DNA from: a virus
IMG/VR virus record: IMGVR_UViG_3300032893_000043
Coordinates: 1 to 63,405 of that record
Reading direction: 5' to 3' (one strand)
Length of the DNA: 63,405 bases
Each line of letters opens with the position of its first letter. Position 1 is the stretch's first letter. The notes under the pieces were generated by a model, which was not told where the DNA came from, ran no database searches, and was given only the letters and a program-made list of their open reading frames with translations. Below are positions 47,180 to 55,688 of this stretch, one piece after another. Position numbers and translations under genes: made by a program.

Positions 47180-48231
47180 AAACCGCGCTGGTCACCACCA
47201 CTATCAACGTTCCGACCGTCCTCGCGCTGTATCGCAAGCTCGACCCAAGCGTGAAATTTTTTGTCGCCGCCGACGAGAAGACGCCGCTCGATGCCTACAG
47301 CTTCTGCGCCGACATCCCCGATTGCGAGATGTATTCGCCCGATCGGCAGAAGGAGCTTGGTTACGAGTGCTCCCCGCTGCTTGGTTGGAACAACGACAGT
47401 CGGCGGAACATCGCGCTGCTCGAAGCGCTGAAGTGGGGCGCTGAACTGATCATCTCGATTGATGACGATATGATCCCGATGAACGCGGACTACTTTGCGA
47501 CATTCAAAAAGCTGTTTTTTGGCCGGCGCCAGGATTTCCACGATCCAGGAATTTTTCATAGCTATACGCCAGCTTATTCTGGCCTTCAACTCGGCACGCC
47601 TCTCTACTGGCTTGACGCCGGGCAGCTCACGGTACCGATCGCCAAGCAGCGCGGCCTCCCGCTCGATCACCTCGCCGTCGCGAGTGCCGGCGCCGCGGTC
47701 GGCGTCAATATCGGCATCGCGCAAGGCGTCATTCTCGGCGTGCCGGATACCGACGCCGCGACTGCCGCGACAAGCCAACCGATGGTGCATAGCGCAAGCG
47801 ACATCCTGCGCAACGGGTTCGTGGCGCATCCGCAAGCGCGCGCCGTGGTGAACTCGCAATTCACCGCGTTCCGCCGCGAGCTCGCCCCGGCCTTCGCCCA
47901 GTTTTACGAGCACCAGGGGCGCAACACCGATATCCTCGCCAGTCTTTTGATGCGCCGCATCGCCGCCGAGCGCGGGCTGTTCACCTATTTCGGTCCTCCA
48001 TTTGGATTCCATAATCGCCGGCCGCGGCGGATCCTGCCGGATTTGCGCGCCGAGATGTACGGGCTGGAGCGTATCGAGGCGTGGGCCGACTATCTGGAGC
48101 GCGCACCGCTGTCTTCGGCGGCATCCGTCGCTGTCCAATGTCACTCGTTGATGCGCGGCTTTGCCGGTTTCGACGGCGATCTCAAGGCGTGCGCGGACGC
48201 GTTCTATTCGGATGTGGAGAAGGTGCTGTGA
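47176..48231 (+). CDS. Glycosyltransferase-like protein (GT-A, STELLO/RGP-like)
   Basis: This 351-residue protein has MKTALVTTTINVPTVLALYR at the start and a D-D-D motif in IISIDDDMIPMNADYF at about residue 96, as in STELLO and reversibly glycosylated-type GT-A enzymes that bind nucleotide sugar with metal. The C-terminal part (NTDILASLLMRRIAAERG) is typical of these folds. It is the first enzyme in the glycan cluster. The acceptor is unknown. Confidence 0.65.
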   Translation: MKTALVTTTINVPTVLALYRKLDPSVKFFVAADEKTPLDAYSFCADIPDCEMYSPDRQKELGYECSPLLGWNNDSRRNIALLEALKWGAELIISIDDDMIPMNADYFATFKKLFFGRRQDFHDPGIFHSYTPAYSGLQLGTPLYWLDAGQLTVPIAKQRGLPLDHLAVASAGAAVGVNIGIAQGVILGVPDTDAATAATSQPMVHSASDILRNGFVAHPQARAVVNSQFTAFRRELAPAFAQFYEHQGRNTDILASLLMRRIAAERGLFTYFGPPFGFHNRRPRRILPDLRAEMYGLERIEAWADYLERAPLSSAASVAVQCHSLMRGFAGFDGDLKACADAFYSDVEKVL

Positions 48232-48641
48232 CCTTGTTCAGCATCGACATGGTGGTGCAGACCTGTGTCAATAAGGATTGCGGCATCAGTTTTGCGGTCC
48301 CATCGTGGTGGGACAAAGGGAAACGAGAAACGCGTACAACATTCTATTGCCCGAACGGGCATCCGCAGTCGTATTGCGCTGAGAGCGACCTTGATAAAGC
48401 GCGGCGCGAACGTGACATTGCGCGCCAGCAGGTTGCTCGCGCCGAGCAGGAAGCCGCCGAAGCGCTTGCTCGCGCGCAAAAGGCCGAGCGCGCCGAAAAG
48501 CGTTTGAAGAAGCGAGCTTCGGCCGGCACCTGTCCGTGTTGTCAACGCACATTTTCAAACATGGCGACGCATATGAAGAACCAGCATCCCAATTTTGTTG
48601 CAGAAGGCGGCGCCAAGGTCGTGCCGATCAAGCGCGCATGA
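48228..48641 (+). CDS. Zinc-finger protein
   Basis: This 137-residue protein starts at GTG 48228, overlapping the previous stop. The N-terminus has CVNKDCG and YCPNGHPQSYC, then an acidic/basic coiled coil (RRERDIARQQVARAEQEAAE), and a C-terminal C2H2 finger (CPCCQRTFSNMATHMKNQH). This layout occurs in phage proteins of unknown role. It could regulate or scaffold in the cluster. Confidence 0.6.
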   Translation: MTLFSIDMVVQTCVNKDCGISFAVPSWWDKGKRETRTTFYCPNGHPQSYCAESDLDKARRERDIARQQVARAEQEAAEALARAQKAERAEKRLKKRASAGTCPCCQRTFSNMATHMKNQHPNFVAEGGAKVVPIKRA

Positions 48642-49927
48642 ACCGCGTCGCTATCGCTTTCCTCACTTGTGACCGTGTCGAGCTGACCAAGCGCTCGATC
48701 GAGCCGCTGCTGCAGCCCAACAAGTTCGACTTGCACTGGGTCGATGGCAGTAAGACTGGCGAAGGCATTGATCTGCCGCGCGAGTACAGCCAGCACAAGT
48801 TCTCGACGCATTACGGCGTGGTCGGCGGCTCGGGCGTGGCGATCGTCTACGCCCTGACGACGTTGCTGAAGAAGGGTCTCGGCGAGGGCACCGCCTACGA
48901 TTACATCGGCCTCGTCGAGAACGACGTGCTGCTCGATCCCGACTTCTTCGAGCCGATGATGGCGCTGTTCGAGCAGGGCCGGGCTGAAGGGATGGAAGTC
49001 GGCGCCGTATCCGCGCGGGCTTATGAGGACCGCATCCTGATCCAGCGCGACGGTTATGGCGTCATGCACAATCTCGGCGCCGGCATGATCGTGTTCTCGC
49101 GCAACGCCGCAAAACTGGTGCTGCAGCATTATCGCACCGTGTGGACCACCGAGAACCGGCTGCTGTTCGCCCAGCTGTCGGGAATCGACATCGGCAAGTA
49201 TTGGGCGTTCCGCGGCAACGAGAATTTTTTGGTCGCTGACTGGAATTTTGACCGGGTGTTGGCGTCGTATGGCTATGCTTCGCTGGCACTGACGCCGAAC
49301 AAGGCAACCATGCTCGATCAGGATATTGCCCCGCTCGGTTTGAAATATGCAGACGGCAATTTCGCGCTCGCGAGGAATCCGGAAGCGTTCAATATCTACC
49401 GGCGCAATCTCAAGCGTGTCCAGATCGGTGAGTGGCAGCCGGGGGTTCACGAGCCGTTTTTTCGCGACGATCAGGGCCAGATGATTTTTGCCCATCAGAT
49501 CCCGCAGATTGGCGGCGTGTATAGCGGCAACTGGCGCATCCGCGATTTTCTTCCCTTCGGCCCCTTCGTGTGGAAGGCGGGCGCCGCGGTGCAGGATGAA
49601 GCGTGTTCGACGCAGATGCCTGGTGAGTATCCGACGCTGACGGTGCCCATCTCGGGGCCGTGCTCGTTGATGATCTCCGGCGGCGAGCGGGGCGGCGTGA
49701 TGCGGATCGAGGACGAGCAGTCGGGCTTCGTCGCTGAGCCGGCGCTGCCTGCCGAGTCTGTCAATGGACAACTGATGCAGATCAGCGTGCCGTCCGGCGC
49801 CGGATACCGGGAGATCAAGTTGACGGCGCTGGGCCGGGGCTTATGTTTCTTCGGCGTCAAGACGCGCGATCCGCAGCCGGTGCTGCCGCATGTCCGTTTT
49901 GATTTTGATACGTTACCGCCGCCATGA
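48638..49927 (+). CDS. Glycosyltransferase (GT2-like) with C-terminal beta domain
   Basis: This 429-residue protein (ATG 48638, ATGA overlap) has a GT2-like catalytic domain: MNRVAIAFLTCDRVELTKRS, IGLVENDVLLDPDFFE (in place of DxD), and LGAGMIVFSRNAAKLVL. After residue 320 the sequence changes to a beta-rich part (WQPGVHEPFFRDDQGQMIFA, MRIEDEQSGFVAEPALPAE), possibly a carbohydrate-binding domain. It probably adds a sugar to virion or host polysaccharides. The start and end are coupled to neighbours. Confidence 0.65.
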   Translation: MNRVAIAFLTCDRVELTKRSIEPLLQPNKFDLHWVDGSKTGEGIDLPREYSQHKFSTHYGVVGGSGVAIVYALTTLLKKGLGEGTAYDYIGLVENDVLLDPDFFEPMMALFEQGRAEGMEVGAVSARAYEDRILIQRDGYGVMHNLGAGMIVFSRNAAKLVLQHYRTVWTTENRLLFAQLSGIDIGKYWAFRGNENFLVADWNFDRVLASYGYASLALTPNKATMLDQDIAPLGLKYADGNFALARNPEAFNIYRRNLKRVQIGEWQPGVHEPFFRDDQGQMIFAHQIPQIGGVYSGNWRIRDFLPFGPFVWKAGAAVQDEACSTQMPGEYPTLTVPISGPCSLMISGGERGGVMRIEDEQSGFVAEPALPAESVNGQLMQISVPSGAGYREIKLTALGRGLCFFGVKTRDPQPVLPHVRFDFDTLPPP

Positions 49928-50907
49928 GAGTTTTGATCACAGGCGGGGCTGGCTTCGTAGGTCGAGCATTCACACGCCGATTGGTCGACGACGGTCATCG
50001 CGTGACGGTTGTTGACAACCTCTGTGCCGGGCAGATGCGCGAGAGCTGGTCGTTCAAGCCGAAGTCGCTTTATGCGTTCGAGTTCGCGGTGATGAACATT
50101 CGCGACTATTTCGAGAACCATTCCTGTGACCAGTTCGACTTGATCATCCACTGCGCCGCGATCGTCGGCGGCCGTCTGAAGATCGATGGCGACCCGCTGG
50201 CGGTAGCGACCGATCTCGCGATTGACGCGGATTTTTTCAACTGGTGCGCACGGGGTAAGAAGGAAAAGCAGATCATCTATTTCTCGTCGAGCGCCGTGTA
50301 CCCGCTGGAGCTGCAGACGCGCGACAAGAACATGGATCTCAACGAGCGTCTGGTGTCGTTCGCCGGTACACGCGTCTCTTTACCAGACCAAAGTTACGGT
50401 TGGAGCAAGTTGTCGGGCGAATATCTGGCGAAGATCGCGGTTGAGAAATACAAGCTCGATGTGAAAATTTTTCGCCCGTTCGGCGGCTACGGTCCCGACC
50501 AGGCGTTCGATTATCCGTTCCCGAGCATCATCGCCCGGATTCTGGAGAAGCGCGATCCGGTGGTGGTCTGGGGCTCCGGTGAGCAGGTCCGCGATTTCGT
50601 CTATGTCGACGACGTGATCGAGTGCGTGCTGTCGACCAAGGACAAGCTCAAGCCTGGCGAGGTGTTGAATATCGGCACCGGCCGCGGCGTGTCGTTCCGC
50701 GAGCTCGCCGAGATGGCGTGCAACATCCTGGGGCACAAGGCCGAGATCGTCAGCAATCCGGATCGGCCGGAGGGCGTGTTCCGCCGAGTATCGGACACCT
50801 ACAAGATGCTGCCGCTGTTCAAGCCAAAAACGAAGCTGGAGCAGGGCATTATGAAAGTGGCGCACCACGTCAAAAAGCATCTTGACAGATTTAAGAAGCC
50901 GGTGTAG
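49924..50907 (+). CDS. NAD-dependent sugar-nucleotide epimerase/dehydratase
   Basis: This 327-residue SDR enzyme starts at ATG 49924 (ATGA overlap). The Rossmann motif is ITGGAGFVG at residues 5-13, followed by DNLCAG, a Ser-containing FSSSAVYP, the catalytic YGWSK at about residue 160 and a FRPFGGYGP substrate loop. It resembles GDP-mannose epimerase or fucose synthase-type enzymes. It supplies an activated sugar for the neighbouring glycosyltransferases. The exact substrate cannot be determined by eye. Confidence 0.75.
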   Translation: MRVLITGGAGFVGRAFTRRLVDDGHRVTVVDNLCAGQMRESWSFKPKSLYAFEFAVMNIRDYFENHSCDQFDLIIHCAAIVGGRLKIDGDPLAVATDLAIDADFFNWCARGKKEKQIIYFSSSAVYPLELQTRDKNMDLNERLVSFAGTRVSLPDQSYGWSKLSGEYLAKIAVEKYKLDVKIFRPFGGYGPDQAFDYPFPSIIARILEKRDPVVVWGSGEQVRDFVYVDDVIECVLSTKDKLKPGEVLNIGTGRGVSFRELAEMACNILGHKAEIVSNPDRPEGVFRRVSDTYKMLPLFKPKTKLEQGIMKVAHHVKKHLDRFKKPV

Positions 50908-50910
50908 TTA
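50882..50910 (+). promoter_or_regulatory. Promoter overlapping operator site 5
   Basis: TTGACA at 50883-50888 (inside the epimerase end), a 17-base spacer, then TAGTTA at 50906-50911 form a good sigma70-type promoter for the recombinase gene. The -10 lies inside the left half of operator site 5, so a bound regulator would block it. Confidence 0.55.
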
Positions 50911-50920
50911 CGGTGACTAC
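50904..50920. promoter_or_regulatory. GTAGT-N7-ACTAC operator, site 5
   Basis: This is a perfect inverted repeat, GTAGT TACGGTG ACTAC. It lies directly before GGGAGG and the ATG of the serine recombinase and overlaps the predicted -10 box, so occupation should repress it. Confidence 0.75.
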
Positions 50921-50934
50921 ATCGGGAGGATATC

Positions 50935-51642
50935 ATGATTCTAGCCTATGCACGGGTTTCCACGGTAGAGCAGGCAGCGGACGGCACCACGTCGATTGAG
51001 GAGCAACTGCGCAAGGGCAAGGCTATCGCCGATCTCCGCGGCGCCTCGTCGTTTGATTTCATGACCTTCAAGGACGAGGGCGTGTCGGGTTCGATCCCGC
51101 TCAACGAGCGCCCCGCTGGCAAGGACATGCTGGAGACCGCCAAGAAGGGCGACGTCATCGTGGCCGCCAAGATGGATCGCCTGTTCCGTTCGGCGGCAGA
51201 TGCGCTCAACACCGCGGAAGCGCTCAAGGAGCGCGGCATCAATCTGATTCTGGTCGACATGGGTACGAGCCCGGTAACCGAGAACGGCACCGCAAAAATG
51301 TTTTTCGGCATGCTCGCGTTGGTCGCCGAGTTCGAGCGTGAGCGCATCCATGAGCGCATGCAGGACGGCCGCAAGGGCAAGAAGCTCCGTAACGGTCATA
51401 TCGGCGGCGAGGCGCCCTACGGTTTCAAGGTCGTCGGCAAGAAGCGCGAGTCGCGGTTGGAGCCGGTCGCGGCCGAGCAGGCCGTGGTCAAGGAAGTGCA
51501 GCAGCTTGCCGAGCAAAAAATGTCGTCGTGGAAGATCACCAAACAGCTCAACGCCGCTGGCCGGCGCAACCGGGTCGGTCAGCCGTTCGAGTGCTTCCAG
51601 ATCAAGCGCATTATGGAACGAGCACAGGGAGTAACGCCATGA
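50935..51642 (+). CDS. Small serine recombinase (resolvase type)
   Basis: This 235-residue protein has the resolvase catalytic domain: YARVSTVEQ with the nucleophile Ser at about residue 9, AAKMDRLFRSAADALN and FFGMLALVAEFERERIHERM. It continues with a recombinase-type DNA-binding region (GGEAPYGFKVVGKKRESRLE, KQLNAAGRRNRVGQPFECFQ). At 235 residues it lacks the zinc-ribbon and coiled-coil parts of large serine integrases. It could act as a dimer resolvase, an invertase or a minimal integrase. Its promoter overlaps operator site 5. Confidence 0.75.
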   Translation: MILAYARVSTVEQAADGTTSIEEQLRKGKAIADLRGASSFDFMTFKDEGVSGSIPLNERPAGKDMLETAKKGDVIVAAKMDRLFRSAADALNTAEALKERGINLILVDMGTSPVTENGTAKMFFGMLALVAEFERERIHERMQDGRKGKKLRNGHIGGEAPYGFKVVGKKRESRLEPVAAEQAVVKEVQQLAEQKMSSWKITKQLNAAGRRNRVGQPFECFQIKRIMERAQGVTP

Positions 51643-51800
51643 AGATCCTGACTCAAATCGCCATGCTGACGCTCGTAGCAGTCCTGGTTGTCAGCGGCCG
51701 GCATCCCAAGCATCCGCCGAAGCACGCTGTGATGCTGCATCAGTCGGGATACAGCGGCCCGAGCATTGCCAACCTGCGCGGCGCGTGGACGTTACCCTGA
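51639..51800 (+). CDS. Small secreted or membrane-linked protein
   Basis: This 53-residue protein starts at ATG 51639 (ATGA overlap). It has an N-terminal hydrophobic helix (ILTQIAMLTLVAVLVV) followed by His/Pro-rich SGRHPKHPPKHAVMLHQ. It may be exported or anchored. The function is unknown. Confidence 0.55.
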   Translation: MKILTQIAMLTLVAVLVVSGRHPKHPPKHAVMLHQSGYSGPSIANLRGAWTLP

Positions 51801-51988
51801 TGCAGATCACCGCTGATTTCGACGAGCTCTGCCGGATTGTATGCCCACACTGCGAGAAGGGCATTGCGTACCGTTACCGCACTGACTCGCGCGAGTACGT
51901 CCACGATCAGGTCACCGGCACGAGTCATCTTGTGCATACGATTTGTTGGGCCAACGGCTTGAGGAAAAAGTATCAAGATGGGAAATAG
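51800..51988 (+). CDS. Small zinc-binding protein
   Basis: This 62-residue protein begins at ATG 51800 with a TGATG junction. It contains CRIVCPHCEKG at about residues 11-21 and a later HTICWANG, so a metal site is plausible. It ends overlapping the next gene by 11 bases. Confidence 0.55.
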   Translation: MQITADFDELCRIVCPHCEKGIAYRYRTDSREYVHDQVTGTSHLVHTICWANGLRKKYQDGK

Positions 51989-53351
51989 AAAATTCGCCGT
52001 CGATTTTTTCAACCAAGCAGTCGAGTCGGTCAACGATCACAACAACCCGACGCGGCTCAATCACGCTTATCAGCTTTTCAGCTCCGCATGTCTAACCGAC
52101 CCGACGTGGGGCGAGGCGTGGTACTGGAACGGCAACAACAACAATGATCTCAATCTGCATCCCGCGGCGATTGCGTGCTGGCGCCAGGCGGTCGAGAACC
52201 TGACTGACCCGACTGCCAAAGCCAAGGCAATGTGTAATCTGTCTTGGCGGCTGCACGGTCTCGGCCGGATCGACGAGGCGCATTCGTTTGCGATGAAGTC
52301 GATTGATCTCGACGATTCGCTCGACGCGACGTGGATCAACTTGTCGGTGATCAATACGACGCTCGATCAGACCGACACGGCGCTGTCGTGCGCGCTTCGC
52401 GGCTACAAGCTGGCCCCGGACAACGCGATGAATGAGTTCGCGCTTGGCATGGCCTATATGTTCAATCGTCAGTGGGCCAAGGGGCTGCATCACAACGAGG
52501 CGCGGTTTGCGTACCGGCTGCGCAATTATCTGCAGTATCCGTACCCGAAATGGCAGGGCGAGCCGGACAAGCAGGTCTATGTTGTGTCGGACCAGGGGCT
52601 TGGCGACACGCTGAGTTTTTCGCGGTTTTTGCCAGCAGCGTGCAAGCGCGCCAAGTACGTGCACGCGTCGGTGCAGCCGGAATTGTTCCTGCTGTTCCAG
52701 CGCGCGTTTTTTGACATTCCGAATTTGAATTTGATGCCGACTGGCAACCAGTTTCCGCCGGCCGACTCGTGGACGACGTTTGTCAGTCTGCCGGCGACGC
52801 TCGGCTTGGGCGATGAAGAAATCATCAACGCGCCGCCGATCCGCATTGATCGGTACGACTTCACGGCGAACTGGCGCATCCCCGATCGCAAGCTGCATAT
52901 CGGCATCGCCTGGGCGGGCTCGCCGCTCAACGACATCGACAAGCACCGCAATATCCCGGTGACGCAGTTCCTCGATCTCTACAAGGTGCCGGGCATTCAG
53001 CTTTATTCGCTGCAGAAGTCTGACCGCAACAAGGAGATGTACGACGCTGGCTGCATGTCACTGATCTGGGATCTGACGCCGTACATCGCCAGCGTCGTCG
53101 ACACCATGGCGTTATTGAGCAAGCTCGATCTGGTGATCTGCTGCGAGTCGGCGCTGTTGCACATGTGCAATATGCTCGGCGTCGAGTGCTGGGTGCCCTA
53201 TAGCTACCTCGGCCGCGACTATAGGATGGGGGTCGACGGCAAAAATGTGCTGTGGGGTCCGAAGGTCCGAACGTTCCGGCAGGGGCCGGATATGCGGTGG
53301 GACAAACCGTTTGACGAAATTGTCGAGGCGTTGCGCGAGCGGGTTGCTTGA
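51978..53351 (+). CDS. TPR-GT-B glycosyltransferase-like protein
   Basis: This 457-residue protein has TPR-like helical repeats in residues about 15-180 (HAYQLFSSACLTDPTWGEAW, AIACWRQAVENLTDPTAKAK, LSVINTTLDQTDTALSCALR). A GT-B-type domain follows (VVSDQGLGDTLSFSRFLPAA, IGIAWAGSPLNDIDKHRNIP, DLVICCESALLHMCNMLGV). The layout resembles O-linked sugar transferases and heptosyltransferase-like enzymes with TPR arms. It is a further enzyme of the glycan cluster and could modify virion proteins. Confidence 0.65.
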   Translation: MGNRKFAVDFFNQAVESVNDHNNPTRLNHAYQLFSSACLTDPTWGEAWYWNGNNNNDLNLHPAAIACWRQAVENLTDPTAKAKAMCNLSWRLHGLGRIDEAHSFAMKSIDLDDSLDATWINLSVINTTLDQTDTALSCALRGYKLAPDNAMNEFALGMAYMFNRQWAKGLHHNEARFAYRLRNYLQYPYPKWQGEPDKQVYVVSDQGLGDTLSFSRFLPAACKRAKYVHASVQPELFLLFQRAFFDIPNLNLMPTGNQFPPADSWTTFVSLPATLGLGDEEIINAPPIRIDRYDFTANWRIPDRKLHIGIAWAGSPLNDIDKHRNIPVTQFLDLYKVPGIQLYSLQKSDRNKEMYDAGCMSLIWDLTPYIASVVDTMALLSKLDLVICCESALLHMCNMLGVECWVPYSYLGRDYRMGVDGKNVLWGPKVRTFRQGPDMRWDKPFDEIVEALRERVA

Positions 53352-53370
53352 TGCGCCGTGAGTGGATGAC

Positions 53371-53559
53371 ATGACCAACAACGAAATTGCCGAATCATTG
53401 CTCTTAATGGCAGCGCGACGCTCAGCCGAGACACAATTCGGCTGGTCGCACCCAGACTGTGAAGCCCTGCAAGAGGCCGCCCGCATCTTGCGCGGGGAAC
53501 CGATACCTGAAATCGAGATGCCGGAAGTCGTTTTGTCTGATCCGTTAACGCGGCGATAG
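53371..53559 (+). CDS. Small acidic protein
   Basis: This 62-residue protein (ATG 53371) is helical at the start (MTNNEIAESLLLMAARRSAE) and acidic and Pro-rich at the end (IPEIEMPEVVLSDPL). It lies between enzymes of the glycan cluster. It has no recognisable motif. Confidence 0.5.
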   Translation: MTNNEIAESLLLMAARRSAETQFGWSHPDCEALQEAARILRGEPIPEIEMPEVVLSDPLTRR

Positions 53560-53566
53560 GAAGATA

Positions 53567-54379
53567 ATGAGCGGCGCAATCAAACTCGACTTCAAGCTCG
53601 CTGGCAAGCACGTCGGGTTCTCGATGTGGACTGACACTACGTGCGTCGCCGATCAGGCGATGCTGTTCGCACTGCGTCATGGCGGTTGCGTCGAGCCAGA
53701 AGTTTCGCACCTTTTGGCGCGCACCTTGCGGCCGGGCGATTATGCGATCGACGGCGGCGCCAATGTCGGGTTTTTTACCATCCTGATGTCGAAGCTTGTG
53801 GGGCCGGACGGTTTCGTGCTGGCGTTCGAGCCGGGACCGAACAATCTCTACAAGCTCAAGGAAAACATCAATCTGAACAAATGCAAGAACATCGAGATCG
53901 TCGCTAAGCCGTTGTCGGATAAGCACGAGACGCTGCAATTTTTCTTGTGCCAAGACGGCAGCAAGAACTCGCTGGCTCCGCATCTCGACACGCGCGGCAA
54001 CACTCTTTTGGAGGCTGCGGTTCTTGACGACTATGCGACCGAGGACATCTGCCGGAAGCTGCGGCTTATCAAGCTCGATATCGAGGGCGCTGAGCTCCTG
54101 GCGATGCAGGGCGGGATGCAGTTGCTGGGCGAGGAAGGCTGTCCTTATATCGTCATGGAACTGAACAACGAGGCGCTGCCGAAGTTCAAGGCCAGCTTCG
54201 AGAGCGTGCGGGACTTCATGCGCGAGCAGGGCTATGACATGTTTTTGCTCCACGAGAGCGGCGTGTTGCCGACCTACGTGCCGCGGCATACGAAGGTGCT
54301 TCCGAATCGATTGAACTGGAACGTGTTGTTTTCCACACTCGACATGGTTGGCGCGGCTTGGCCGGAGACGGAATTATGA
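53567..54379 (+). CDS. FkbM-family methyltransferase
   Basis: This 270-residue protein has DGGANVGFFTILMSKLVG at about residues 62-79 (SAM-binding motif I), FEPGPNNLYKLKENINLN, and KLDIEGAELLAMQGG at about 167-181. These are the diagnostic motifs of FkbM-type methyltransferases, many of which O-methylate sugars or surface polysaccharides. With the glycosyltransferases and epimerase it completes a glycan-decoration pathway. It overlaps the following gene by ATGA. Confidence 0.8.
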   Translation: MSGAIKLDFKLAGKHVGFSMWTDTTCVADQAMLFALRHGGCVEPEVSHLLARTLRPGDYAIDGGANVGFFTILMSKLVGPDGFVLAFEPGPNNLYKLKENINLNKCKNIEIVAKPLSDKHETLQFFLCQDGSKNSLAPHLDTRGNTLLEAAVLDDYATEDICRKLRLIKLDIEGAELLAMQGGMQLLGEEGCPYIVMELNNEALPKFKASFESVRDFMREQGYDMFLLHESGVLPTYVPRHTKVLPNRLNWNVLFSTLDMVGAAWPETEL

Positions 54380-54777
54380 GCATCACTGACGACGAACGAA
54401 CAGTTCTGATGATCGCCGACCGCGGCGAGTACATGCTGGCGATCGGGCGTTGGGAATTACCGATCAAAAGCCTTGCAAAGCGCGGGTTGCTGGCGAGCCA
54501 GATCCTCAACGGCGGGCCTCAGTACACAATCACCGAGGCTGGGCGCACCGAGCTCAACGCTGCCGAGCACGAGGAAGACCAGCAGTTAAGAGAAATCATT
54601 AACCGGTCCTCGGCGACGCTGGCGAGCATTCGCGGCAAGGCCGAGCAGTCGGCACAACTGCTGGCGCAGGCGGCGAAGGAATCAGAGCAGGCGACCGGCG
54701 ACTCGCCCAAGGTCGCGGCCGAGCGCTGGTCGGAAATGATCTTGAAGCGTGCGCTGGATATCATCGCCAATGGATGA
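54376..54777 (+). CDS. Small winged-helix-like protein with coiled-coil tail
   Basis: This 133-residue protein (ATG 54376, ATGA overlap) has an N-terminal segment suggestive of a winged helix (LPIKSLAKRGLLASQILN, GGPQYTITEAGRTEL) followed by a helical, Gln/Ala-rich tail (SATLASIRGKAEQSAQLLAQ). Its role is unknown. The next gene begins inside its last codons. Confidence 0.55.
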   Translation: MSITDDERTVLMIADRGEYMLAIGRWELPIKSLAKRGLLASQILNGGPQYTITEAGRTELNAAEHEEDQQLREIINRSSATLASIRGKAEQSAQLLAQAAKESEQATGDSPKVAAERWSEMILKRALDIIANG

Positions 54778-55111
54778 AGACGCCCAGTTCTTCACGCAGC
54801 ACCCCGACCGCTACGCGCATATCCGCGAGCCGAGAATGGTGCTGACGAAGACGCCGCAGCGGGCGGTGCATTACCGACCCGAGATGGAAGGCGAGTTCTG
54901 GAGCCTCGGCGAGCACAACAAAGACCGTCGACGAATTCTGTTGTGGCGCGTGCCGGAGCATCATCCGGCGTATGATCCGAAATCGGTCAAGATCTTGCGT
55001 ATTCCGTTCTTGCTATTTTCTGACGAAAATATCGAGGACACGGATGCCAATCTTTTGCCGTTGATCCACCAGATCATGACGGACGCGGCGAGGAAGCAGG
55101 GAGTGCGATGA
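54770..55111 (+). CDS. Hypothetical protein
   Basis: This 113-residue protein starts at ATG 54770, overlapping the previous gene by 8 bases. It is soluble, with aromatic and charged residues (FFTQHPDRYAHIREPRMVLT, RRRILLWRVPEHHPAYDP). The C-terminal helix LLPLIHQIMTDAARKQG is typical of small accessory proteins. No family was recognised. Confidence 0.6.
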   Translation: MDEDAQFFTQHPDRYAHIREPRMVLTKTPQRAVHYRPEMEGEFWSLGEHNKDRRRILLWRVPEHHPAYDPKSVKILRIPFLLFSDENIEDTDANLLPLIHQIMTDAARKQGVR

Positions 55112-55308
55112 AAAAATTTGTTCAGCCTGATCCAGCGACCGGCTATCGAATTACTTCGTACCGCCTAGAAGGCTCAGGTCCATGGCCGTTTACGGAGACC
55201 GGTTATATTTATCACAAGATTGATCTCTCTGACTTGGAGGAGCCGTATTTGTCGGCGGTTAAGGAATCGCTGGCCAAGGACCTAACACCAAAAGAGCAAA
55301 AAGAATGA
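55108..55308 (+). CDS. Small hypothetical protein
   Basis: This 66-residue protein begins with an ATGA overlap. It carries Tyr-rich segments (GYRITSYRLEGSGPWPFTET) and an acidic helix at the end (LSAVKESLAKDLTPKEQKE). It belongs to the chain of coupled small genes before the terminase. Confidence 0.55.
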   Translation: MKKFVQPDPATGYRITSYRLEGSGPWPFTETGYIYHKIDLSDLEEPYLSAVKESLAKDLTPKEQKE

Positions 55309-55520
55309 GCTGGTCTCGCTCGGTTTTCAGTTCTAACGTGTCTGAGGTCGGTTACGACAGCGAAACGCAGGAGCTGCTTATCACATGGCTCAAGAGCGGC
55401 AAGACCAGCGCTTATGCAGGGGTGCCCGAGGATGTTGCTGAAGCTTGCTCGCGGGCGCCAAGCGTTGGGCAGTTCGTGAACGCGGAAGTGAAACCTTTTT
55501 ATTCGCATCGTTATAGGTAA
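55305..55520 (+). CDS. KTSC-domain protein
   Basis: This 71-residue protein is a clean KTSC domain: SSNVSEVGYDSETQELLI, then TSAYAGVPEDVAEACSRAPS and FVNAEVKPFYSHRY. This small beta domain is common in phages and bacteria, with no settled function. It is coupled to its neighbour by ATGA. Confidence 0.75.
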   Translation: MSWSRSVFSSNVSEVGYDSETQELLITWLKSGKTSAYAGVPEDVAEACSRAPSVGQFVNAEVKPFYSHRYR

Positions 55521-55523
55521 CGC

Positions 55524-55688
55524 ATGACAGAAGATGAGGCTTATGAAAGAGCAGTGGCAGCGTTGTCTCGTCCAAGAGTGACAACTCGGATGCACTTAAG
55601 CGGACCTATGTCGGAACCGCGGCGTCTCACCGTTGAAGACCTTGTCAAAATACTTAAAGATTTAGGTTTGTTGGAAATTCCAAAATGA
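55524..55688 (+). CDS. 54-residue small protein
   Basis: A frame from ATG 55524 to TGA 55688 encodes MTEDEAYERAVAALSRPRVT and PRRLTVEDLVKILKDLGLLE. The helical C-terminus and the ATGA junction with the next gene support it as coding. No family was recognised. Confidence 0.55.
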   Translation: MTEDEAYERAVAALSRPRVTTRMHLSGPMSEPRRLTVEDLVKILKDLGLLEIPK

